The notes: generated by a model not told the origin, from the sequence alone. Numbered from the stretch's first letter, positions 7,964-17,548 are shown. The stretch is 43,480 nucleotides of DNA from JAVWIF01 sp036639635 (GCA_036639635.1 JAVWIF010000010.1:1-43480); one strand, 5' to 3'. Program-made: numbers and translations.

Positions 7964-7994
7964 CTAAAAACAAGGCAATCCTCATTGCCTTGTT
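7964..7994 (-). terminator. Terminator of the arg operon
   Basis: An 11-bp perfect stem AACAAGGCAAT / ATTGCCTTGTT (7969-7979, 7984-7994) with a 4-nt loop and a T run on the minus strand, directly after the argF stop codon at 7996. Confidence 0.9.
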
Positions 7995-7995
7995 C

Positions 7996-8904
7996 TTATT
8001 TCATTAACAACTTTACCAAAACGGCTTTTTGAGCATGTAATCTATTTTCTGCCTCATCAAATATTTCATCCGCATGAGCTTCAAATACTTTTTCTGTAAT
8101 TTCTTCTTCACGATGTGCTGGTAAACAATGAAGTACCATCGCATCTTTTTTTGCGACATTCATTACACTATCGTTAATTTGATAGATTCCTTTAAATATT
8201 TTATTACGAACACTTGCTTCGCCTTCTTCTCCCATACTAGCCCAAACATCACTAACCACTACATCGGCATCTCTAGCTGCTTCATACACATCTTGTGTTA
8301 ATAGAAAACGCTGCGTAGTTTGCGCTTTTTCACATATCTTAGCATCTGGTAAATATTCAACAGGACACGCACAAGCAACATTCATCCCTGCCAGTATTCC
8401 TCCATTAATTAAAGAGTTGGCCATATTATTACCAGCTCCTATAAAACACATCTTTAAACCTTCTAAGCTTCCTTTATGTTCACGTATTGTTTGTAAATCT
8501 GCCAATACTTGACAAGGATGTACATAGTCCGTTAATCCATTAATTACAGGAATACTTCCATATTGAGCAAGTTCTTCTACATCACTATGAGCATACGTAC
8601 GAATCATAATACCATCTACATAACGTGATAGTACACGCGCTGTATCTTTAATCGGTTCTCCGCGACCTAGTTGCATATCATTCCCATTTAAATATAAGGC
8701 ATGACCACCTAATTGTTCCATCCCTACTTCAAAAGAAACACGTGTTCTTGTGGAAGACTTCGTAAAAATCATTGCCAAGGTTTTATTGTTTAAATATTTT
8801 GTAAATACTTTATGTTTTACTTCTGCTTTTAATTGATCTGCTAAATCTAACAATTCAATTAATTCTTCTTTAGTTAAATCCGCTAAGCTTAATAAATGTT
8901 CCAT
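7996..8904 (-). CDS. argF: Ornithine carbamoyltransferase
   Basis: Condenses carbamoyl phosphate with ornithine to citrulline; the sixth step of arginine synthesis. At 302 residues it is of normal length. The carbamoyl-phosphate site STRTR (51-55), HPCQ (129-132) and the ornithine-site HCLPAHR (259-265) are all intact. It is the last gene of the operon: the ATG is 1 nt after the argD stop codon, with GGAGG inside the end of argD. Position at the end of a complete biosynthetic operon, rather than next to arcA or arcC, argues for the anabolic ArgF over the catabolic ArcB. Confidence 0.96.
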   Translation of the reverse strand: MEHLLSLADLTKEELIELLDLADQLKAEVKHKVFTKYLNNKTLAMIFTKSSTRTRVSFEVGMEQLGGHALYLNGNDMQLGRGEPIKDTARVLSRYVDGIMIRTYAHSDVEELAQYGSIPVINGLTDYVHPCQVLADLQTIREHKGSLEGLKMCFIGAGNNMANSLINGGILAGMNVACACPVEYLPDAKICEKAQTTQRFLLTQDVYEAARDADVVVSDVWASMGEEGEASVRNKIFKGIYQINDSVMNVAKKDAMVLHCLPAHREEEITEKVFEAHADEIFDEAENRLHAQKAVLVKLLMK

Positions 8905-8905
8905 T

Positions 8906-10081
8906 TTATGCCTCCATCTCTTTCAGTACATTTTCTAATATATCCATAGCTTGAGAAAGTTCTTCCATGCTAATTGTTAAAGGTGGTAAAAATCTTATTT
9001 TATCTTTTGCTGTTAGTAACAACAACCCTGCATCAACACAAGCTAGTACAACACTTTTTGCACTCACACTTTCACAAGTTGCGCCAAGCATTAATCCCAT
9101 ACCATCTACTTTTACAATATGTTTCATTGCCAATAAACGCATTCTAATGTATTCCCCTTTTTTTATAATATCTTCAAATAGTTCTTTTGTCATATAGGAA
9201 AGAACAACGTTCGCTCCAGCACAGGCAATTGGGTTTCCTCCAAATGTCGTTCCATGATCTCCAGCTCCTAGTGTCATTTCAACCTTATCGCCTAACAATA
9301 CCCCGCCTATCGGAAGTCCATTTCCGAGTCCTTTTGCCGTTGTGACAATATCTGGTTGAATATCATAGCGTTCATATGCATATAAACTACCAGTACGTCC
9401 AATACCCGTTTGTACCTCATCAACTATCAAAAGTATATCTTGTTGTTTACATAATTTAGCTAATTCTTTTACATATTTTTTATCAAGGGGAATAACACCA
9501 CCTTCGCCTTGTATTAATTCTATCATAATAGCACATGTTTTTTCATTCATCTTTGCTTTTATATCTTGTATATCGTTTGCTATGGCATACTTAAAGCCTG
9601 GTGTAAACGGATCAAAATATTGATGAAAATGATCTTGCCCTGTAGCGCTTAGCGTCGTGATACTACGTCCATGAAAAGAATTTATTAATGTAATAATTTC
9701 ATGACGACGCGCACCATATTTATCAAAAGAGTATTTACGTGCAACTTTAATGGCTCCTTCGTTAGCTTCTGCTCCAGAATTTGCAAAGAACATTTTCTTA
9801 AAGTGAGTTAAACTACAAAGTTTTTTAGCAACAAGTGTATCATTCTTTGTATAATACAAGTTAGATACATGCGCTAATGCACTCGCCTGAACGCTGACTG
9901 CTTTTACCCATTCATCATTGGCATATCCTAAAGCATTCACTCCAATCCCTGCCCCCATGTCAATATATTCTTTTTCATTTTCATCAAATACACGTGCACC
10001 TTTTCCATGGGTTAAGACTACATCAAAACGAGCATAAGTAGGAGCTATATATTGATGATCATCTTCTTTAATCTGTGTCAT
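8906..10081 (-). CDS. argD: Acetylornithine aminotransferase
   Basis: PLP enzyme converting N-acetylglutamate semialdehyde to N-acetylornithine. The 391-residue protein carries the class III aminotransferase motifs: NSGAEANEGA (101-110), the PLP-contacting DEVQTGIGRTG (221-231) and the Schiff-base lysine Lys250 in TTAKGLGNGLP. I placed the start at the ATG at 10079-10081 with GAGGG upstream; this gives a 14-nt overlap with the end of argB, consistent with translational coupling. An in-frame codon further upstream (10138) would overlap argB by 71 nt. Confidence 0.95.
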   Translation of the reverse strand: MTQIKEDDHQYIAPTYARFDVVLTHGKGARVFDENEKEYIDMGAGIGVNALGYANDEWVKAVSVQASALAHVSNLYYTKNDTLVAKKLCSLTHFKKMFFANSGAEANEGAIKVARKYSFDKYGARRHEIITLINSFHGRSITTLSATGQDHFHQYFDPFTPGFKYAIANDIQDIKAKMNEKTCAIMIELIQGEGGVIPLDKKYVKELAKLCKQQDILLIVDEVQTGIGRTGSLYAYERYDIQPDIVTTAKGLGNGLPIGGVLLGDKVEMTLGAGDHGTTFGGNPIACAGANVVLSYMTKELFEDIIKKGEYIRMRLLAMKHIVKVDGMGLMLGATCESVSAKSVVLACVDAGLLLLTAKDKIRFLPPLTISMEELSQAMDILENVLKEMEA

Positions 10082-10955
10082 ATGAACCCTCTTTTCTTTC
10101 AAACATTGTCCCAATTCCTTCTGCTGAGAACATTTCAATCAAAATAGAATGAGGAACTCTTCCATCAATGATAACTGCTTTTTGAACTGAATTTTTAACT
10201 GCATTCACACAACATTCAACCTTTGGAATCATGCCACCACTAATAACACCACGATCTTTAAGGTCATCTACTTCATGAATATAAACTTGTGATAATAAGC
10301 TTTCATCATTCTTTTGATCTAATAAAACCCCTGGTACATCACTTACTAGAATCATGTTTTCAGCGTGTAGTTTTGATGCAATACAAGCAGAAGCTGTATC
10401 GGCGTTAATGTTATACGTATGTCCATTACTATCACTCGCAACACTAGCAATAACAGGAATATAACCTTTTTCAATCACATCCAAAATCAATTGTTCATGA
10501 ACTTCTTCAATTTCCCCAACAAATCCTAAATCACCTTGTGGTATTGTATACTTCTTAGCCTGAATAAGACTAGCATCCAATCCACATAACCCCACTGCTT
10601 TTGCCCCTTTTTGATTAATGAGTGATACCAAGTCCTTATTCGTTTTCCCTGCTAATACCATCTGCACAATATCCATTGTTTCTTCATCCGTCTGACGTAA
10701 TCCTGCAATAAACTCAGTCTTCTTCCCTACTTTTTCTAACATCGTATTAATTTCAGGACCCCCTCCATGAACCAATACCACATGAATTCCTATTTCAGAT
10801 AAGAGCACAATGTCACTCATTACATTTTGTTTTAACGTTTCATTTTTCATTGCATTCCCACCATATTTCACCACGATGATTTTTCCATTATATTTTTGTA
10901 TATAAGGAAGTGCTTGTGATAAGATGGTAGCTTTTTGAATTGCATTTATTTGCAT
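10068..10955 (-). CDS. argB: Acetylglutamate kinase
   Basis: Phosphorylates N-acetylglutamate, the second step of the pathway and, in many bacteria, the point of arginine feedback. The 295-residue amino-acid-kinase-fold protein shows VVKYGGNAMKN (28-38, phosphate binding) and VHGGGPEIN (62-70, acetylglutamate binding), then GLCGLDASLI and GVISGGMIPKVECC near the end. The start at the ATG 10953-10955 has AAAGGGG upstream and follows the argJ stop by 13 nt. A feedback-sensitive form usually has an N-terminal extension helix; about 20 residues precede the kinase core here (MQINAIQKATILSQALPYIQ), which is compatible but not proof. Confidence 0.95.
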   Translation of the reverse strand: MQINAIQKATILSQALPYIQKYNGKIIVVKYGGNAMKNETLKQNVMSDIVLLSEIGIHVVLVHGGGPEINTMLEKVGKKTEFIAGLRQTDEETMDIVQMVLAGKTNKDLVSLINQKGAKAVGLCGLDASLIQAKKYTIPQGDLGFVGEIEEVHEQLILDVIEKGYIPVIASVASDSNGHTYNINADTASACIASKLHAENMILVSDVPGVLLDQKNDESLLSQVYIHEVDDLKDRGVISGGMIPKVECCVNAVKNSVQKAVIIDGRVPHSILIEMFSAEGIGTMFERKEGSYDTD

Positions 10956-10968
10956 AATATTTCCCCTT

Positions 10969-12186
10969 TCAGGTACGGTAATCTCCATTAATTTTAACGT
11001 AATCGTAAGTTAAATCACAACCCCAAGCAGTTGCTTGTGCGTCTCCTTGTTGTAAATCAATACGGATTGTTATTTCATCTGCGCTTAATATCTCAAATGC
11101 TTTAGCTTCATCAAAAGCGCAACTTGCGCCTTGTTCACAAACACGAATACATCCAACTTCACTTGATAAATCAACATTGATACAATCGACAAGAAACTCT
11201 CCTGGTGTATAGCCAATCGCACACAAAATTCTTCCCCAGTTTGCATCTTTTCCAAACATCGCTGCTTTAAACAAAGAACTTGTAATAACCGATTTAGCTA
11301 TCGCTTTCGCATTTTGCAAAGTATTTCCATGCACAACTTCACACGTTAATAGTTTAGTTGCTCCTTCACCATCTTTTGCTATATTTTTAGATATTTCTAT
11401 ACACATATCTAGTAATGCTTGTTTACATATTTCATAATCTTCGTTTTTTTCTGTTATTTCTTTATTATGTGCAAGACCATTTGCTAACATGGATAACATA
11501 TCATTTGTGGAAGTATCTCCATCAACACTTACCATATTAAATGTATCTTCTACCACTTCGTGTACCATTTCGTTTAACATTTCACTAGAAATTGCTACAT
11601 CACTTGTAATAAAAGCTAGCATTGTTGCCATATTGGGATGAATCATGCCACTTCCTTTTGCCATACCCCCAATGTGACAAGTTTTTCCATCTAAGCAAAA
11701 GCTAAGTGCAAATTCTTTTTTAAAGGTATCTGTTGTCATGATACCTTCACAAGCATCACTTCCACCAAACTCATGTAAGCCTTCAACAAGTTCGCTCATA
11801 TGAGCTTTCATTGGATCAATTGACAAAACTTCTCCAATGACACCTGTAGAAGCCACAATGATATCACTAGCTTTTATATGGAGCGCATCTCCACACAACG
11901 TACACATCTCATTTGCTATCTCTACCCCATTTGCATTACAAGTATTCGCATTCCCACTATTACAAATAATAGCTTGTGCTACCCCGTTCTTTAGATGTTC
12001 TTTGGTTACAAAAATTGGTGCACCTTTTACTTTATTTTGGGTATACGTACTAGCCGCACTAGCAATAACATCACTTACAATAAGTGATAAGTCCTTCTTA
12101 GTTCTATTTTTCCGAATCCCACAATGGAGCGCATTTGCACGAAATCCTCTTGGAGAACAGATTCCATTTTCTTTTAATTCAATCAT
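10969..12186 (-). CDS. argJ: Glutamate N-acetyltransferase (ornithine acetyltransferase)
   Basis: Transfers the acetyl group from N-acetylornithine to glutamate, recycling it, so the pathway needs no separate deacetylase. The 405-residue precursor has the self-cleavage site in KGSGMIHPNMATML, with nucleophile Thr188, giving alpha and beta chains. TGVIGE (114-119) is also typical. It could be mono- or bifunctional (also using acetyl-CoA); sequence alone does not decide, but no argA is seen here. Start at ATG 12184-12186 with AGGAAGGA upstream, 13 nt after argC. Confidence 0.95.
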   Translation of the reverse strand: MIELKENGICSPRGFRANALHCGIRKNRTKKDLSLIVSDVIASAASTYTQNKVKGAPIFVTKEHLKNGVAQAIICNSGNANTCNANGVEIANEMCTLCGDALHIKASDIIVASTGVIGEVLSIDPMKAHMSELVEGLHEFGGSDACEGIMTTDTFKKEFALSFCLDGKTCHIGGMAKGSGMIHPNMATMLAFITSDVAISSEMLNEMVHEVVEDTFNMVSVDGDTSTNDMLSMLANGLAHNKEITEKNEDYEICKQALLDMCIEISKNIAKDGEGATKLLTCEVVHGNTLQNAKAIAKSVITSSLFKAAMFGKDANWGRILCAIGYTPGEFLVDCINVDLSSEVGCIRVCEQGASCAFDEAKAFEILSADEITIRIDLQQGDAQATAWGCDLTYDYVKINGDYRT

Positions 12187-12199
12187 TTTTTTATCCTTC

Positions 12200-13240
12200 C
12201 TAGAATGATGCAGGTAGTAAGTTAAGTCCTGTATTCTCTTCATAACCACTCATAAGATTCATATTTTGAATAGCTTGTCCTGCTGCTCCTTTGATCATAT
12301 TATCAATTGTAGATACAATCACCATACGTTGATTACGTGCATCATAATGGAGCGATATATCACAATAATTTGAACCCACAACATATTTTAAATCTGCACA
12401 GCGTCCGATTGGTAATACGCGTACAAATTGTTCCTTAGCATAAAAATCAACATATGTCTGATAAATCTTCTCTAAAGCAATTTGCTCTTTTAAATCAATA
12501 TACATCGTTGAAACAATACCTCTATTCACTGGTAACAAATGTGGTGTAAAACTAATACGTGATGGCTTTCCACATAGTTCACTTAAGGTTTGTTCTATCT
12601 CAGGGGTGTGTCGATGTGCCCCTACTTTGTATGGAGCAAAAGATTCATTGCATTTTGGAAAGTGTGTTGATTCACTTAAACTTTTCCCAGCGCCTGTTGT
12701 TCCAGATTTTGAATCGATAATAATATGTTTTTCATCGACGATTTGCATCTTCATAATAGGTGCTAACCCCAATGCAATTGAGGTAGGATAACAACCTGGA
12801 TTTCCAATTAATTGTGCACTTTTAATATCCTCACGATATAACTCTGGCAAACCATATACAGCCTTTTCATGTAGTGCGCTCTCTTGATATGTTAATTTAT
12901 ACCATTCTTGATAATCTTCTACTTTACGTAAACGAAAGTCAGCTCCTAAATCAATAAACTTCTTTTGTGCATCATAACACTTACGTGCAATTGCTTCACT
13001 TAATCCATGTGGTAAAGAAGCAAAGACAACATCACTTTTTAGAATCACTTCATCTTCTTCTACAAAAGTTTCATCATATATTTGATAAAAACTCGGATAT
13101 AAATCGCTAATCTTTTTACCAATATATGAATTTGAACTAATTGCAGCTACTTCTACATAAGGATGATTCAATAGCAATCGAACAAGTTCTGCTCCTGCAT
13201 ACCCACTCGCTCCAATAATCCCTACTTTTAATTTTTTCAT
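12200..13240 (-). CDS. argC: N-acetyl-gamma-glutamyl-phosphate reductase
   Basis: NADPH-dependent reduction of N-acetylglutamyl phosphate to the semialdehyde. The 346-residue protein has the N-terminal dinucleotide-binding GASGYAGAEL (10-19) and the catalytic cysteine Cys150 in GNPGCYPTS, and continues with SGTTGAGKSLSE and HRHTPEIEQ. Length is normal for the short (type 1) family. Its ATG overlaps the argH stop codon by 1 nt (TAATG), a sign of coupled translation. Confidence 0.96.
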   Translation of the reverse strand: MKKLKVGIIGASGYAGAELVRLLLNHPYVEVAAISSNSYIGKKISDLYPSFYQIYDETFVEEDEVILKSDVVFASLPHGLSEAIARKCYDAQKKFIDLGADFRLRKVEDYQEWYKLTYQESALHEKAVYGLPELYREDIKSAQLIGNPGCYPTSIALGLAPIMKMQIVDEKHIIIDSKSGTTGAGKSLSESTHFPKCNESFAPYKVGAHRHTPEIEQTLSELCGKPSRISFTPHLLPVNRGIVSTMYIDLKEQIALEKIYQTYVDFYAKEQFVRVLPIGRCADLKYVVGSNYCDISLHYDARNQRMVIVSTIDNMIKGAAGQAIQNMNLMSGYEENTGLNLLPASF

Positions 13241-14619
13241 TATTTCATCCCCTTGATTTTTTCAATTACTTGTTTAATATGGGCTTGTACAATACTTGGA
13301 GCAGGTCCTCCTATTACATTACGTTGATAAACGCATGTTGTTAAAGATATCGCTTCAAATACATCTTCTTCAAATAAATCACTAGCACTCTTATATTCAC
13401 TTAAACTTAACGTTTCTAATGTTTTATCGTGTTCTTGTGCGTAACTTACTAAACTACCTAGTACGCGATACGCATCACGAAATGGCATCCCTTTTTTCGT
13501 TAAATAATCTGCACAATCTGTCGCATTAATGAACCCTTTCGCCGCTGCATTACGCATATTATCGACAAGCGGCTTACTTGTTGCTAACATTGGAATAAAG
13601 GTTGTTAAACAAAGTTTTACCGTATTTATTGCATCAAATGTTGCTTCTTTGTCTTCTTGCATATCTTTATTATAAGCTAGTGGAAGACCTTTCATCATAA
13701 CGAGTAATGTTTGTAAATCACCGTATACTCTACCTGTTTTCCCACGAATTAATTCACTCACATCTGGATTCTTCTTTTGTGGCATAATACTACTTCCTGT
13801 CGCAAATGCATCATCTAATTCCATAAACTTATATTCCCAAGAACACCACAAAATAATCTCTTCACTAAATCTAGATAAATGCATCATAATAAGAGAAATA
13901 TTAGAAGCAATTTCAATACAGAAATCACGATCACTGACTCCATCTAAACTATTCATCGCTACACTTAGAAAACCTAGTTCTTCTTGTACCATCAATCGAT
14001 CAATAGGATAAGTAGAAGTGGCTAGTGCACCACAGCCTAGAGGGGATACTTGAATTCTTTTTTTTGTTTCTTCTAAACGTTCCACATCACGCAAGAACAT
14101 TTCTGCATATGCCATCAAATGATGGGCAAATGTAATGGGTTGTGCTCTTTGCAAGTGTGTATATCCTGGCATGATTGTTTCTGTATGAAGGGAAGCTTTC
14201 GTACAAATTGTTTCAATTAATTCTTTTACTAATTCAAGCACCCCACATACTTCATCATAACAATATAAACGTGTATCTAAGGCTACTTGATCATTACGAG
14301 AGCGTGCTGTATGAAGTCGTTTTCCACTTTCTCCAATACGTTTTGTTAATTCACTTTCCATAAACATATGAATATCTTCAGCATTACAATCAATCTCTAA
14401 CGTTCCTGCTTCAATATCTTTTTGAATAGATAACAAACCAGAAACAATGGCTGTTCCATCTTCTTTTGAAATAATCCCTTGTGCTTGTAACATGTTTGCA
14501 TGCGCAATACTCCCTTTGATGTCGTGTGCATGCATTACATGATCAATTGATATCGAAGAATTAAAATCATTCAAACGTTGATCTGCTTCTTTCTTAAATC
14601 TTGCATCCCATAAATTCAT
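13240..14619 (-). CDS. argH: Argininosuccinate lyase
   Basis: Cleaves argininosuccinate to arginine and fumarate. The 459-residue fumarase/aspartase-superfamily protein contains TARSRNDQVALDTRL (104-118), GYTHLQRAQP (152-161) with catalytic His155, and the signature GSSIMPQKKNPDVSEL (275-290) with catalytic Ser277 in the flexible loop. Length is normal. It is second in the operon, 17 nt after argG, and couples to argC by a 1-nt overlap. Confidence 0.97.
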   Translation of the reverse strand: MNLWDARFKKEADQRLNDFNSSISIDHVMHAHDIKGSIAHANMLQAQGIISKEDGTAIVSGLLSIQKDIEAGTLEIDCNAEDIHMFMESELTKRIGESGKRLHTARSRNDQVALDTRLYCYDEVCGVLELVKELIETICTKASLHTETIMPGYTHLQRAQPITFAHHLMAYAEMFLRDVERLEETKKRIQVSPLGCGALATSTYPIDRLMVQEELGFLSVAMNSLDGVSDRDFCIEIASNISLIMMHLSRFSEEIILWCSWEYKFMELDDAFATGSSIMPQKKNPDVSELIRGKTGRVYGDLQTLLVMMKGLPLAYNKDMQEDKEATFDAINTVKLCLTTFIPMLATSKPLVDNMRNAAAKGFINATDCADYLTKKGMPFRDAYRVLGSLVSYAQEHDKTLETLSLSEYKSASDLFEEDVFEAISLTTCVYQRNVIGGPAPSIVQAHIKQVIEKIKGMK

Positions 14620-14636
14620 ACATATATTCTCCCGTC

Positions 14637-15860
14637 TTATTTTTTATTTTTCGCATCCATCATTGCTTTAACTTTAATTGGTAATCCAAATAGATTAATA
14701 AATCCTGCAGAATCATTTTGATCATAAGAATCATCTTCTCCAAAACTAGCAATTTGTTCAGAGTACAATGTATATGGACTTGAAATTTGTGCTGGAGTAA
14801 TATTTCCTTTATATAATTTAAGTTTTACATCTCCACAAACGGTTTCATTTGTTTTGTCTACAAATGCACTTAATGCTTCTCTTAGTGGTGTAAACCATTG
14901 CCCGTTATATAATATCTCTCCAAATTTAACACTGATTAGTTGTTTATAATGTGCTGTTTCTTTATCAATCGTAATTGTTTCTAATAATTCATGTGCTTTA
15001 TATAGAATGGTTCCTCCTGGTGTTTCATAAACCCCTCTGCTTTTCATTCCAACAAGTCTATTTTCCACCATATCAATAATTCCAATACCATTTGCTCCCC
15101 CTATTTCATTTAGTTTTAATAATAAGGCTTGTGCTCCCATACACACTCCATCAATGGCTGTAGGTATTCCTTTTTCAAAATGTAAAGTAAGATACGTTGC
15201 TTTATCCGGTGCTTTTTCTGGTGTTACACCAAGCTCTAGAATGGCATCATAATCTGGTTCATTCATTGGATCTTCTAAGTCTAATCCTTCATGTGATAAA
15301 TGCCAAATATTCTTATCTTTTGAATAATTTGTTTCTCTATTAATTTTCAAAGGAATATTATGAGCAATTGCATAATCGATTTCATCATCTCTTGATTTTA
15401 ATTCCCAACTTCTCCAAGGAGCTATGATTTGCATATCTGGTGCAAATGCTTTAACAGCTAATTCAAAACGGACTTGGTCATTACCTTTTCCCGTACATCC
15501 ATGACAAATTGCATCAGCGCCTTCTTTCATTGCTATATCTACTAATCCTTTTCCAATAATAGGACGTGCAAATGCTGTTCCTAGTAAATATACATCTTCA
15601 TATTTCGCATTTGCTTTTACACAAGGAAAAATATAATCCTCTACAAATTCATCTTTTAAATCTAAAACATAGCATTTACTAGCACCTGTTTTAATCGCTT
15701 TTTCTTCTAATCCTTCTAATTCATCTTTTTGTCCAACATCTCCAGAAACAGCAATAATCTCTGCATTATTGTAGTTTTCTTTTAACCATTGAATCATAAT
15801 TGATGTATCTAATCCTCCTGAATATGCTAATACAATTTTCTTAATTTCTTTCTTTTCCAT
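14637..15860 (-). CDS. argG: Argininosuccinate synthase
   Basis: ATP-dependent joining of citrulline and aspartate. The 407-residue protein has the ATP-pyrophosphatase P-loop AYSGGLDTS (12-20), HGCTGKGNDQVRFE in the middle, and the family's later EGLDLEDPMNEP and SRGVYETPGGTIL. It is the first gene of argGHCJBDF, so the whole route from glutamate (via the acetyl cycle) to arginine is encoded here except carbamoyl phosphate synthesis. The gene follows a T-box leader. Confidence 0.97.
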   Translation of the reverse strand: MEKKEIKKIVLAYSGGLDTSIMIQWLKENYNNAEIIAVSGDVGQKDELEGLEEKAIKTGASKCYVLDLKDEFVEDYIFPCVKANAKYEDVYLLGTAFARPIIGKGLVDIAMKEGADAICHGCTGKGNDQVRFELAVKAFAPDMQIIAPWRSWELKSRDDEIDYAIAHNIPLKINRETNYSKDKNIWHLSHEGLDLEDPMNEPDYDAILELGVTPEKAPDKATYLTLHFEKGIPTAIDGVCMGAQALLLKLNEIGGANGIGIIDMVENRLVGMKSRGVYETPGGTILYKAHELLETITIDKETAHYKQLISVKFGEILYNGQWFTPLREALSAFVDKTNETVCGDVKLKLYKGNITPAQISSPYTLYSEQIASFGEDDSYDQNDSAGFINLFGLPIKVKAMMDAKNKK

Positions 15861-15949
15861 TGTTAGTTCTCCTCTTCTTTCTATTGTTTGTTATGCTTGT
15901 TTCCTTACTTACTCATCGCTTTCTTCTCATATTTTTCTCTCCTATATAC

Positions 15950-16182
15950 AAAAAAAGCGCTCGGATTACTCCAGAGACGCTTACATACTTGCGCGGTACC
16001 ACTCTACTTACCTTATCGTTTTTCTATGATAAGATCCCTCATTCATAACGCAGAATAATGCGTCCTGTGATACTACTATTTCCCACAGGCTCTAGCAAGT
16101 GCGTTTCTCTACTTCAACATAACGATAGTCTTTCACCATTTACTATCTCGCTTTTTTGTTAATTTGAAGGATACTCTCTTGC
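15950..16182 (-). promoter_or_regulatory. T-box leader, arginine-type, of the arg operon
   Basis: Transcribed on the minus strand before argG. Stem I is closed by GCAAG / CTTGC (16178-16182 and 16095-16099), followed by AGAGAGTA on the 5' side and CTTCAA / TTGAAG above. The T-box core AGAGTGGTACCGCG (15992-16005) differs by one base from the usual AGGGUGGNACCGCG. The candidate specifier is CGC (16101-16103) followed by the conserved A, an arginine codon. The terminator (stem 15955-15982, T run 15950-15956) ends the leader. Known T-boxes read through when the matching tRNA is uncharged, so arginine shortage should induce the operon. Confidence 0.9.
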
Positions 16183-16201
16183 ATATTCGATTTATAGTTA
16201 A

Positions 16202-16230
16202 ATCATACGCTTCATAATGTAACATGTCAA
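16202..16230 (-). promoter_or_regulatory. Promoter of the arg operon
   Basis: Minus-strand -35 TTGACA (16225-16230), 17-nt spacer, -10 TATGAT (16202-16207). It starts transcription just before T-box stem I. Confidence 0.8.
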
Positions 16231-16245
16231 TGATTAATTACATGT

Positions 16246-16265
16246 TTTTACATATTTATGTAAAA
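16246..16265. repeat. 20-bp palindrome between arg and ATP-grasp promoters
   Basis: TTTTACATA-TT-TATGTAAAA, perfect 9-bp arms. It lies 15 bp upstream of the arg -35 and about 50 bp upstream of the divergent promoter. It could be a regulator site; it does not resemble an ArgR box. Confidence 0.5.
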
Positions 16266-16314
16266 TATTTCATAATGTGTGAAAATAGTACGGTTTTGAT
16301 TCCTCTAACTTACT

Positions 16315-16343
16315 TTGACATAACTATCATTATGAGCTAAAAT
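16315..16343 (+). promoter_or_regulatory. Promoter of the ATP-grasp gene
   Basis: -35 TTGACA (16315-16320), 17-nt spacer, -10 TAAAAT (16338-16343). Divergent from the arg promoter; 84 bp separate the two -35 elements. Confidence 0.8.
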
Positions 16344-16369
16344 AAGAGCATACGAATGGAGGTAATCAT

Positions 16370-17548
16370 ATGAACTTTATATTTATTTCACCTCATTTCC
16401 CTGAAAGCTACTGGTTATTTTGCCAAGGTCTTAAAAAACATGGTGTCAATGTATTAGGTATTGGGGACGAACCATACGAAAGTTTAAGCATTGATTTAAA
16501 AAAATCGCTTAATGAATACTATAAGGTAGATGATTTAGAAGATTACGATCAAATGTTACGTGCTGTTGCTTATCTAACATTTAAACATGGCAAAATTGAT
16601 TGGATTGAATCAAATAACGAATATTGGTTACGCCAAGATGCTCATTTACGTGAAGATTTTCATGTCACGAATGGAATTCCTTATGCGCGTATTGATGAAT
16701 ATCAAAGCAAACTAAAAATGAAGGAATTCTTTGCGCAAGCAAATATTCCTACAGCACGCTACTCCCTTGCGACCACTCTAGAGAAAGCTTTAGACTTTGT
16801 CAAAGAAGTTGGTTACCCAATTGTGATTAAACCAAATGTAGGTGTTGGAGCAAGTGATACCTTTAAAATAAAAAATAAAACGGCATTAATAAATATCTTC
16901 TCCCATCCTTTTAAAGAAGAAATGATTATGGAAGAATACATAGAAGGTAGTTGCTTTTCTTTTGATGGAATTACGGATAGTAAAAAGAATATTTTATTTG
17001 TAACAAGTCATCAATATACCGATAGTATTATGGATGCTGTAAATGAACAAAAAAATATAGGGTGTTATTCCTATATTGATATACCTGATGATATTATGGA
17101 TTATGGAACACGTGCTGTTCATTCCTTTGATACAAAAAGTCGTTTCTTTCACTTCGAATTCTTTCGTTTAACTTCAGATCAACATGTAGGCTCTATTGGT
17201 GACATCATTGGTCTTGAAGTGAATATGCGTCCACCTGGTGGATTCTTACCAGATATGATTAACTATGCGAACAACTCTAATGTATATCAGCTATGGGCAG
17301 ATATGATTGTAAATGATACCATTCACTTCCAACAAAAAAGAATATATACATCAGGCTTTATTGGTCGTCGTGACACACTAACCTATCAGCATTCCATCGA
17401 TGATATTGTAAACAAATATAAAAGTGCTATTATGATGGTACATCGTTTACCAAAAGCCTTAGCAAGTGCTATGGGAGATGTCGTCATTGTTGCACGTTTC
17501 AAAAAAGAAAAAGAGATGTTATCATTTTTCAACTATGTTAAGAAATAG
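16370..17548 (+). CDS. ATP-grasp domain protein, substrate unknown
   Basis: A predicted carboxylate-amine/thiol ligase of 392 residues. The N-terminal part (about 1-105) is a pre-ATP-grasp fold beginning MNFIFISPHFPESYW. The ATP-grasp core follows: VGYPIVIKPNVGVGASDTFKI holds the ATP-binding lysine and glycine loop, EEYIEGSCFSFDG the next conserved strand, and GLEVNMRPPGGFLPDM the metal-binding Glu/Asn. It resembles carbamoyl-phosphate-synthase-like ATP-grasp proteins of unknown substrate, and is much shorter than CarB. AGGAGG-like GGAGGT precedes the ATG. It is divergent from the arg operon, which suggests but does not show a link to amino-acid metabolism. Confidence 0.85.
   Translation: MNFIFISPHFPESYWLFCQGLKKHGVNVLGIGDEPYESLSIDLKKSLNEYYKVDDLEDYDQMLRAVAYLTFKHGKIDWIESNNEYWLRQDAHLREDFHVTNGIPYARIDEYQSKLKMKEFFAQANIPTARYSLATTLEKALDFVKEVGYPIVIKPNVGVGASDTFKIKNKTALINIFSHPFKEEMIMEEYIEGSCFSFDGITDSKKNILFVTSHQYTDSIMDAVNEQKNIGCYSYIDIPDDIMDYGTRAVHSFDTKSRFFHFEFFRLTSDQHVGSIGDIIGLEVNMRPPGGFLPDMINYANNSNVYQLWADMIVNDTIHFQQKRIYTSGFIGRRDTLTYQHSIDDIVNKYKSAIMMVHRLPKALASAMGDVVIVARFKKEKEMLSFFNYVKK

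Noticed and set aside
16202..16314. ArgR operator in the arg promoter region
   Set aside because: The 20-bp palindrome TTTTACATA-TT-TATGTAAAA does not fit the ARG box pattern, and a T-box explains the control.
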